57,190 bases of DNA from Prochlorococcus sp. AG-347-I15. GTDB lineage: Bacteria; Cyanobacteriota; Cyanobacteriia; PCC-6307; Cyanobiaceae. The position numbers were made by a program, and so were the translations under genes. Positions within the stretch are counted from its first letter, which is position 1. Each line of letters starts with the position of its first letter. The notes under the pieces are model-generated. The model had not been told where the DNA came from, ran no database searches, and was given only the letters and a program-made list of their open reading frames with translations. The DNA is taken from NCBI GenBank assembly GCA_003281585.1, contig QCBN01000006.1, forward strand, positions 1 through 57,190, in the 5' to 3' direction. Positions 50,896 to 57,190 of this stretch are shown here, piece by piece.

Positions 50896-51791
50896 CCCGC
50901 ATGATAACTACTTCTAACTAAGGGGCCAGAAGATACTTTCTTGAATCCTAATTCCTTAGAGAAGCGATATAAATATTCAAACTCAGATGGATCCCAATAT
51001 TTCTTAACTGCCAAATGATTGAATGAGGGCCTTAAATATTGGCCAATTGTAATTTGATCACAATCTATTTTTTTAAGATCATAAATTGTATTTTTTATTT
51101 CATCCAATGTTTCCCCAAGCCCTAACATAATGCCTGATTTAGTTTGAATATGAGGAGCAATATCTTTTGACTTTTTGAGTAAACCAAGGGATTTTTTGTA
51201 ATTTGCACCTCGCCTAACTTCTTTTTGAAGTCTTTCAACAGTTTCAAGATTATGATTAAAGCATATTGGATCTTTTTCTAAAATCATCCTTAATCTCTCA
51301 GTCTGAAGGTTATTTGTTTCATCAAGATTTTTGCCTCCACCCCATAAATCAGGAGTTAAAACCTCAATTTTAATTGTTGAATCAATTTTTCTAATCTCAT
51401 CAATTGTAGATATAAATAAATTTGCGCCATGATCAGGAAGATCGTCTCTAGCTACAGATGTCAAAACAACATATTTCAAATTTAGTACTTTTACTGCTTC
51501 AGCAACTTGAGTACATTCATCAATATTGATAGAACTAGGTTTACCTTTATTTACCTGACAAAAAGCACAGGAACGAGAACATATCGATCCGCCCAGTAAG
51601 AAAGTAGCTGTTCCTGAGGCGTAACATTCTGCCCTATTTGGACATCTTGCTTCTTCACAAATAGTATGAATATTTGATTTTTTGATGAGTGTTTGTATTT
51701 TTTCGAATTCTGAAGCTTTACTAATAGGAAATTTAATCCAAGAGGGAAATCTTAAGATTTTTTCTTTCTTGATTAGATTATTATTTTGCAT
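50892..51791 (-). CDS. lipA: Lipoyl synthase
   Basis: Radical SAM enzyme that inserts two sulfurs into octanoyl groups on lipoyl-dependent enzymes. The 299 residues have the auxiliary cluster motif CEEARCPNRAEC (CxxxxCxxxxxC) and the radical SAM motif CSRSCAFC (CxxxCxxC); the C-terminal SGPLVRSSYHAG holds the conserved RSSY. It lies 3 bases after recR on the same strand. Convergent with the unknown gene at 50395. Confidence 0.96.
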   Translation of the reverse strand: MQNNNLIKKEKILRFPSWIKFPISKASEFEKIQTLIKKSNIHTICEEARCPNRAECYASGTATFLLGGSICSRSCAFCQVNKGKPSSINIDECTQVAEAVKVLNLKYVVLTSVARDDLPDHGANLFISTIDEIRKIDSTIKIEVLTPDLWGGGKNLDETNNLQTERLRMILEKDPICFNHNLETVERLQKEVRRGANYKKSLGLLKKSKDIAPHIQTKSGIMLGLGETLDEIKNTIYDLKKIDCDQITIGQYLRPSFNHLAVKKYWDPSEFEYLYRFSKELGFKKVSSGPLVRSSYHAG

Positions 51792-51794
51792 AGT

Positions 51795-52394
51795 TTAATT
51801 TAGTTTTGTTCTTCCTTCTAATGCCCTTGCAAGTGTAACTTCATCCACATATTCAAGTTCACTGCCCATTGGGAGCCCATATGCAATCCTCGTAACTTTA
51901 GTAAAAGGGGCTAACAATTTTCCAATATAAAGACTTGTTGTATCTCCCTCAACACTTGGGGTCAATGCCAATATGATCTCATCTATTTCAGAATTACTAA
52001 CTCTTTCTACCAAGCTTCTTATTTCTAAGAGTTCGGGGCCAACAGAATCCATTGGGGATATTAAACCACCAATAACATGGTAGACACCTTTAAATTCTCT
52101 GGCGCGCTCTAAAGCAAGCAAATCTTTGGTTTCTGCTACTACACAAATTAGTTTTTGATTTCTTTCAGTATTTCTACAAATTTCGCATTCATCTTCTGAA
52201 GTCAAATTGAAGCATTTTTTACAACGACCAACATTACTATGAGCTTCTAATAGAGCCTTCGAAAAATCCCTTACTGTGCTCTCAGGTTGTTTTAAAATAA
52301 ACAAAGCCAACCTTTGGGCTGTTCTTGGACCAATCCCCGGGAACTTCTCAAAATGGCCAATTAATCTTGAAAGCGGTTTTGTATAGGTAATCAA
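51795..52394 (-). CDS. recR: Recombination mediator RecR
   Basis: Helps load RecA at gaps with RecO and RecF. The 199 residues show the HhH part ([13 protein letters not shown]), a four-Cys zinc finger ([16 protein letters not shown]), the Toprim domain ([17 protein letters not shown]) and the C-terminal Walker-B-like [23 protein letters not shown]. The spacing and length are standard. Divergent from cyanoP. Confidence 0.96.
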   Translation of the reverse strand: MITYTKPLSRLIGHFEKFPGIGPRTAQRLALFILKQPESTVRDFSKALLEAHSNVGRCKKCFNLTSEDECEICRNTERNQKLICVVAETKDLLALERAREFKGVYHVIGGLISPMDSVGPELLEIRSLVERVSNSEIDEIILALTPSVEGDTTSLYIGKLLAPFTKVTRIAYGLPMGSELEYVDEVTLARALEGRTKLN

Positions 52395-52497
52395 AATTAA
52401 ACTATTTCTAGAAATAATTTAGACGTAAAATTCTGAATTGCCATAATTGTTTGCTTTTAATGTCTTATTATATTTTTAGTTAGTAATTTCAAACAAA

Positions 52498-53055
52498 ATG
52501 AAGAATATTAAATTTAACCCTTTCAAATATTTATTTCTGATTTTTTTATGTTTAACACTCAGCGCTTGTAGTGGAGGTCTCAATGCAGGATTAGAAGCTT
52601 ATCAAAGCCCTGATGGAAGATATGCCTTTTTATATCCAACAGGATGGACCAGGGTAAAAGTCGATGGAGGGCCTGAAATTATTTATCATGATTTAATCAA
52701 TGGTAATGAGACATTAAGTTTAGTAATTTCGGATGTAAATAAAGAAGTTCAACTAGAGCAATTGGGAAGCCCAAGTGAAGTTGGTCAAACATTAATTGAT
52801 AAAGTCATTGCTCCCGAAGGTTCAGGCAGAGAGGTAAAACTTATAAACTCTAATAGAAGAGAGGCATCTAATCATATTTTCTATGATTTAGAATATCAAT
52901 TAAATTTAAATGAGCAGGGCAGGCACGAACTTGCTACCGTCGTAATTGATAGAGGAACACTTTATACTTTTGCTGTAGGAACAAATGAAGAGAGATGGAA
53001 TAAAGTTGATAAAATTTTTGGCAATGTAATCGAATCATTTAACTTTCTAATATAA
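52498..53055 (+). CDS. psbP: PsbP-family lipoprotein (CyanoP)
   Basis: Lumenal lipoprotein associated with assembly of photosystem II in cyanobacteria. The 185 residues have a signal peptide with lipobox LSAC (lipidated Cys at C24), then the PsbP fold beginning AYQSPDGRYAFLYPTGWTRV. Length is that of cyanobacterial CyanoP, which is distinct from the plant extrinsic subunit. Divergent from recR, with 103 bases between the two genes; convergent with the ABC exporter. Confidence 0.92.
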   Translation: MKNIKFNPFKYLFLIFLCLTLSACSGGLNAGLEAYQSPDGRYAFLYPTGWTRVKVDGGPEIIYHDLINGNETLSLVISDVNKEVQLEQLGSPSEVGQTLIDKVIAPEGSGREVKLINSNRREASNHIFYDLEYQLNLNEQGRHELATVVIDRGTLYTFAVGTNEERWNKVDKIFGNVIESFNFLI

Positions 53056-53071
53056 TTTTTAGAAATTAATA

Positions 53072-54844
53072 CTAAATCCCTACTTGAACATTCCATAAAT
53101 CTGCATACGTTTTATTCTGATCTAATAGTTTTTCATGTTTTCCACTTTCAACTATTTTACCTTTATCAATAACAATAATATTGTCAGCATTTTTTATTGT
53201 ACTTAATCTATGAGCTATTACTATAGTTGTTCTTTCTTTTGTTATTTTAGATAATGATTTTTGAATCAAAGCCTCTGTTTCATTATCAACTGAGGCTGTA
53301 GCCTCATCTAATATTAATATTGGAGCATCCTTTAAAACAGCCCTAGCCAAGGCGATTCTTTGGCGTTGACCTCCTGAAAGTCTTTGCCCCCTTTCTCCTA
53401 CTATAGTTTTATAACCGTCTGGCAACTGTTCAATAAATTTATGAGCTTCAGCAATCTTTGACGATTTAATGATGTCTTTAAAACTTGGGTTAATTGAGCC
53501 ATAAGCAATATTTTCTTGTACGCTGCCATGAAATAAATAAGTTTCTTGACTTACTAAAGATATACACTTTCTTAAATTTCTCAAATTTATTTCCTTAATA
53601 GGAATGTCATCCAAGGTTATTGAGCCATTATTACTATCATAAATCCTTAGGAGCAATTTAATTATTGTACTTTTCCCAGAACCTGTTAAACCAACAATTC
53701 CTAATGTTGAGTTTTTTTCAATTTTGAAATTTATATTTTTTAAAGTTAATTCTCTACCAGGATAATTAAAATTTACATTATTAAAAATAATTTCACCTTC
53801 AATATCCTTAGGTTCAATTTTTATTTTTCCACCTTTTATTTTTATAGGCGTATCGATGAGATCAATTACTCTATCTATTGAAGCCATAGATCTCTGAAAA
53901 TCATCTAAAACATGCCCCAAAGTAGTTAAGGGCCATAATAGTCTTTGTGTAATAAAAACTAAAAAACTATAAGTTCCTACATCAAGTGTCTTATTCCAAG
54001 TTTGGAAACCTCCAATTAAAAGAATCGCTATAAAAGCAAATAAGATTGCAAATCTTATAAGCGGTATGAAAGCAGAGGATAATTTTATTGCAGCCTTATT
54101 ACTTCTTTGATAATCGAGACTTTCTTTATTTAATATATTTAGTTCCCATTTTTCTTTAGTAAAACTTTTTATGGTTAGAATTCCACTTAAATTATTATTA
54201 AGTCTTGATGCTAACAGTCCAGCTTTATTTCTAACATCTCTATATTTTGGAGCAAGATTCCTTTGAAATTTAATTGATCCTAAAAATATTATTGGTATAG
54301 GAAAGAAAGCAAATAAAGCAATTTTTGGAGCTACAAATATCATAGTGCCCCCAATTATTAAGACAGTTATAAATAATTGAATAATCTGATTAGCCCCTTG
54401 GTCTAGGAACCTCTCGAGTTGATTTATATCATCATTCAAAATCGATAATAGTCTTCCAGTATTATCACTTTCAAAAAAATCCATATCTAATTCCTGGATA
54501 TGCTCATAAGCTTTAATTCTTAATTTATGTTGCGATATCTGAGCCAAATTTCTCCATAAAATCGAATATAAATATTCAAAGGAGGATTCACCAGACCAGA
54601 CTATTCCTGAAGCAAATGCAAGAAAAATCAATTGTGCTGGAACTTCTTTTATCCCAAAACCAGCAATCCATGAATTCTGTTCCTTTACAACGATATCAAC
54701 GGCAAGACCAATTATTACAGGGGGAGCTAAATCTAATATTTTATTAATTATAGAACTAAGAAAAGCAAAAATTAGTAACCTTCTTTCTTCAATCAGATTT
54801 AAATAAAGTCTAATTATTGGATTTTGATTATTCTTAGACCTCAT
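53072..54844 (-). CDS. ABC exporter, MsbA-like (fused membrane and ATPase domains)
   Basis: The 590 residues combine a six-helix ABC_membrane domain (about 18-310) with an ATPase: Walker A GLTGSGKST, signature RLSGGQRQRIALARA, Walker B ILILDEATASVD and the H-loop Ala-His pair VIAHRLST. This is a homodimer-type exporter for lipids, peptides or drugs; the substrate is unknown. Downstream of the small secreted protein gene by 10 bases, and convergent with cyanoP. Confidence 0.92.
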   Translation of the reverse strand: MRSKNNQNPIIRLYLNLIEERRLLIFAFLSSIINKILDLAPPVIIGLAVDIVVKEQNSWIAGFGIKEVPAQLIFLAFASGIVWSGESSFEYLYSILWRNLAQISQHKLRIKAYEHIQELDMDFFESDNTGRLLSILNDDINQLERFLDQGANQIIQLFITVLIIGGTMIFVAPKIALFAFFPIPIIFLGSIKFQRNLAPKYRDVRNKAGLLASRLNNNLSGILTIKSFTKEKWELNILNKESLDYQRSNKAAIKLSSAFIPLIRFAILFAFIAILLIGGFQTWNKTLDVGTYSFLVFITQRLLWPLTTLGHVLDDFQRSMASIDRVIDLIDTPIKIKGGKIKIEPKDIEGEIIFNNVNFNYPGRELTLKNINFKIEKNSTLGIVGLTGSGKSTIIKLLLRIYDSNNGSITLDDIPIKEINLRNLRKCISLVSQETYLFHGSVQENIAYGSINPSFKDIIKSSKIAEAHKFIEQLPDGYKTIVGERGQRLSGGQRQRIALARAVLKDAPILILDEATASVDNETEALIQKSLSKITKERTTIVIAHRLSTIKNADNIIVIDKGKIVESGKHEKLLDQNKTYADLWNVQVGI

Positions 54845-54854
54845 AAAGTAACAA

Positions 54855-55148
54855 TTAAATTTTTCTATTATGATTTAAATTTTCTTTGGTTTCTAATTTA
54901 CATTTTGTTTTTGCATCTTGATGACTTGAAGTTTGTGTAAATTCTTCGTAGTAACAATCACAAGTTTCATTCGCAATTTCTTCACTATATACCATTTCTG
55001 CTTTCATCATCTCCTCTTTGACACTCTGAAGACAAAATAATTTTATGATTGAATTGTGTTTCGTTTGAGCTAAATAGTAACTATTAAAAGAGTTCAATAG
55101 GATTATCAGATTCACAAAAATAAAGAATTTATATTTGCTAGCTTTCAT
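54855..55148 (-). CDS. Small exported Cys-containing protein, unknown
   Basis: A 97-residue protein with an N-terminal hydrophobic segment (about 8-27) consistent with a signal peptide. The mature part has four Cys (LFCLQS, ETCDCYY, TKCKLE), a pattern suggesting disulfides. No family recognised. It sits between the DEAD-box helicase (9 bases upstream) and the ABC exporter (10 bases downstream) on the same strand. Confidence 0.6.
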   Translation of the reverse strand: MKASKYKFFIFVNLIILLNSFNSYYLAQTKHNSIIKLFCLQSVKEEMMKAEMVYSEEIANETCDCYYEEFTQTSSHQDAKTKCKLETKENLNHNRKI

Positions 55149-55157
55149 TATCCATAC

Positions 55158-56945
55158 CTAGTTTCTGACTTTAATTTTTTTTAATTTATTTTTAGTTTCT
55201 CTATGCAGATCTCTGGGTAAATCTACCAAACTATAATCATTAAAAATCTGTATCTTACCTATGGATCTTCCATTTATATTAGTTGAATTACAGATTGAGG
55301 ATATAATATTTGCAACTCGAACCCCATCAAATTTACCAAAGTTAAATTTGTAGGTTTCAAAAGAATCATTTTGATAATTATTTCTTCTATTTGTATTCCT
55401 TGTACGACTAATATTATTATTGTTTCTATTTGATCTATTTCGATCATTATTATTTTGTTTATGAATCCAAGAATCATCTTCATAAACAAAAAATGATTTA
55501 TTGCCTAGTACTAAATTAATCGCCGCCATTGCAATATTTGAGTCATCCATAGAATATTTTTCTTTTAAATTATCTAGTACATCAATAATTAAAGCTTTAT
55601 TTTCTTCATTTTCATATTTAGCTAAAGAACTCTCATTAATATTCTCTATAAGTTTCTCCATCCTTTTTTCATTTATTATTTTATTACTTGGGATATTAAT
55701 TTCTTCAATCTTATTTCTTGTTGAGTTTTCTAAGTTTCTTAGAAAATGTTTTTCTCTTTGATTAACAAATAAAATTGCTTCTCCTGATCTGCCTGCCCTT
55801 CCAGTTCTTCCAATCCTATGAGTATATGTTTCCTTATCAAAAGGAAAATCATAATTAACAACAAGTTTTATCCTCTCAACATCTAATCCTCTAGCGGCAA
55901 CATCAGTAGCTACAAGGATATTAATAAATCCTTTTTTCAATCTATCTACAGTATTTTCTCTTTGATTTTGAGGTATATCTCCATTAAGTACTGCTACAGT
56001 ATGACCTGAATTTTCTAAAGCTTCAGCTATTGAAGTAGTAAGTAGTTTTGTCCTAACAAAAATAATTACTCCCTCGTTATTAAGTTCTAGTATTCTTTTT
56101 AAAGCATCTAACTTATGATGCCTTTGTACATATAGAAATTTTTGCGAAATTAATTGAGTTTCTTTTTTTACACTTTTGATTAATATTTCGGCGGGATCAT
56201 TTAGATATTTTTTTGCTATATTTCTTATCTCACTAGGCATTGTTGCTGAAAATAATACCATCTGCTTATTTTCCGGAAGTTGATCTATTATCCATTCAAT
56301 ATCTTCAAGAAAACCCATATTTAACATTTCATCTGCCTCATCTAAAACAAGACAATTTATATCTTTAATTTTAAAAGTCCCCTGCCTTATATGATCCATT
56401 ATTCGGCCTGGGGTCCCAACTACTACGTCAACTTTTCTTTTTAATGCAGAAATTTGATTTCGATAGTCGGTACCTCCATATATTGCAACAGTCTTAAAAT
56501 TACTAGATTCAGAGCTATAACTTTTAAAAGATTCTGCCACTTGAGTTGCTAATTCTCTTGTAGGAGTCATAACTAAAACTTTGGCATTTAATTCTTTATT
56601 ATCTGTAAGTTTTTCTATTATTGGTAATGCGAAAGCTGCAGTCTTTCCTGTTCCTGTTTGTGCTTGACCTAGTAAATCCCTGCCTAACATTAGTTCGGGA
56701 ATTGCAGCTTTTTGAATGGGAGTTGGATTTTTATATCCTTTATTTATTAACGAGTTTAAGATCGATTGATTAAAACCAAAATCGAGAAATCCATTCTCAT
56801 TATCATCTCCTTTCGATACTTCCAATAATTGAGATTGAATTTCTTTATTGTTATCTAAGTTTTTGAACTCTATTAGGGAAGAATCTTGATTCTGAGACTT
56901 TTCCTGCTCACTACCAAGAGAGTTATTATCTTTTTTAAAAGCCAT
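55158..56945 (-). CDS. DEAD-box RNA helicase, DeaD/CsdA-like
   Basis: The 595 residues have the Q motif region (GYKNPTPIQKAAIP), Walker A AQTGTGKT (95-102), PTRELA, DEAD (202-205), SAT (233-235) and HRIGRTGRAGR in the helicase C domain. A linker of 33 residues (496-528) is extremely Asn/Arg-rich and is followed by a DbpA-like RNA-binding domain. Such helicases act in ribosome assembly and mRNA turnover, often in the cold. A 9-base-pair hairpin lies 5 bases before the ATG. Confidence 0.95.
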   Translation of the reverse strand: MAFKKDNNSLGSEQEKSQNQDSSLIEFKNLDNNKEIQSQLLEVSKGDDNENGFLDFGFNQSILNSLINKGYKNPTPIQKAAIPELMLGRDLLGQAQTGTGKTAAFALPIIEKLTDNKELNAKVLVMTPTRELATQVAESFKSYSSESSNFKTVAIYGGTDYRNQISALKRKVDVVVGTPGRIMDHIRQGTFKIKDINCLVLDEADEMLNMGFLEDIEWIIDQLPENKQMVLFSATMPSEIRNIAKKYLNDPAEILIKSVKKETQLISQKFLYVQRHHKLDALKRILELNNEGVIIFVRTKLLTTSIAEALENSGHTVAVLNGDIPQNQRENTVDRLKKGFINILVATDVAARGLDVERIKLVVNYDFPFDKETYTHRIGRTGRAGRSGEAILFVNQREKHFLRNLENSTRNKIEEINIPSNKIINEKRMEKLIENINESSLAKYENEENKALIIDVLDNLKEKYSMDDSNIAMAAINLVLGNKSFFVYEDDSWIHKQNNNDRNRSNRNNNNISRTRNTNRRNNYQNDSFETYKFNFGKFDGVRVANIISSICNSTNINGRSIGKIQIFNDYSLVDLPRDLHRETKNKLKKIKVRN

Positions 56946-56950
56946 TTTAA

Positions 56951-56977
56951 ATGCCTAATAATCTTCTGATTAGGCAT
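56951..56977 (-). promoter_or_regulatory. Hairpin just upstream of the DEAD-box helicase start
   Basis: ATGCCTAAT at 56951-56959 and ATTAGGCAT at 56969-56977 form a perfect 9-base-pair stem with a 9-base loop. It lies 5 bases before the helicase ATG on the minus strand, so it covers the ribosome-binding region. It could control translation or be a weak terminator for the gene upstream; no T-run follows. The function is inferred. Confidence 0.5.
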
Positions 56978-57083
56978 TCAACAAATATTTAAATTGACTT
57001 AAATTGTTGATTAGCCTTACAGAGCCGAATTATTAATCTAACATCTTAGGGTTAAGATATTACTAATTTCTCAAAAATAAAAT

Positions 57084-57188
57084 TTAATTTAAATAATATA
57101 TATTTAAAGATTTTTTAGCTCTTGTAACAGCTGTATAAAATAACCTTCTTTCAAAATTATCTCTGCAAAAGAAATTTTGATTATCTTT
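57084..57188 (-). CDS. C-terminal end of a superfamily 1 helicase (UvrD/RecD-like), partial
   Basis: On the minus strand an open frame enters from the right edge and stops at 57084. Its last 34 residues include ERRLFYTAVTRAKKSL, the motif VI sequence of UvrD/Rep/RecD-type helicases, where the Arg contacts ATP. The rest of the gene lies beyond the window. Whether it is UvrD, RecD-like or a stand-alone nuclease helicase cannot be told. Confidence 0.8.
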   Translation of the reverse strand, partial: KDNQNFFCRDNFERRLFYTAVTRAKKSLNIYYLN

Positions 57189-57190
57189 TT

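Noticed and set aside
57043..57058. ATCTTA/TAAGAT hairpin downstream of the partial helicase
   Set aside because: Only six AT-rich pairs and no T-run on either strand, so not a convincing terminator.

Overview
The window is a gene-dense, AT-rich stretch of a free-living marine picocyanobacterium, almost certainly a Prochlorococcus and most likely a high-light-adapted one. The evidence is the combination of chlI, petG, cytochrome cM, lycopene cyclase, crtE, petH, sasA, cyanoP and clpC with very short intergenic gaps, low GC, small proteins with Lys/Asn/Ile-rich composition, and the guaB3-Yfr1-trxA arrangement typical of marine picocyanobacteria. The genus call is secure; the ecotype call is inference. 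I see no insertion sequence, prophage, CRISPR array, integrase or defence gene, so this reads as core chromosome. No stretch longer than about 260 bases lacks a gene.

Layout. 1-3.6 kb: a partial alpha/beta hydrolase (cut by the left edge) convergent with a peptide-type ABC permease and binding protein. 3.6-12.2 kb: a mostly minus-strand run with hom, sufE, formyl-THF cyclo-ligase, ruvC, chlI, a TrmJ-like methyltransferase, cytM, rsmD, hisH, trxA, the small RNA Yfr1 and guaB3; the 39-residue petG gene lies on the plus strand inside it. 12.4-16.3 kb: gyrA and a lycopene cyclase. 16.3-24.1 kb: a GH57 enzyme, leuA, a small membrane protein, a 7TM-HD phosphohydrolase, folD, crtE and a DUF212 protein. 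24.1-29.5 kb: cobB, opcA, zwf and petH. 29.7-33.6 kb: an SRPBCC protein, tRNA-Glu(UUC), sasA, a CpeS-like protein, a small secreted protein and prs. 33.9-45.2 kb: malQ, a RodZ-like membrane protein, an ABC1 kinase, an Orn/Lys/Arg decarboxylase, cdsA, a hydrolase, a GldA-like dehydrogenase, clpC and rimI. 45.3-50.9 kb: a plus-strand cluster lysA-cdaA-uppS-bioB-trhO-unknown. 50.9-57.2 kb: lipA, recR, cyanoP, an ABC exporter, a small secreted protein, a DEAD-box helicase and the end of a superfamily 1 helicase at the right edge.

How the genes fit together. Several serve photosynthesis: chlI and tRNA-Glu feed chlorophyll synthesis, crtE and crtL make carotenoids, petG, cytM and petH act in electron transport, and cyanoP in photosystem II. 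A second theme is carbon use in the dark: zwf, opcA, the GH57 enzyme, malQ and the clock-output kinase SasA. The window holds both a predicted c-di-AMP synthase (cdaA) and a predicted c-di-AMP phosphodiesterase of the PgpH type (7TM-HD), so c-di-AMP turnover may be encoded here in full.

Nothing here is clearly a new large system. The best leads are a PgpH-like protein that appears to lack the extracellular domain, a ferredoxin-NADP reductase whose N-terminus is a membrane anchor plus Lys/Ala/Pro linker, the Yfr1 RNA, a hairpin abutting the start of the DEAD-box helicase gene, and a CpeS-like bilin lyase homologue.
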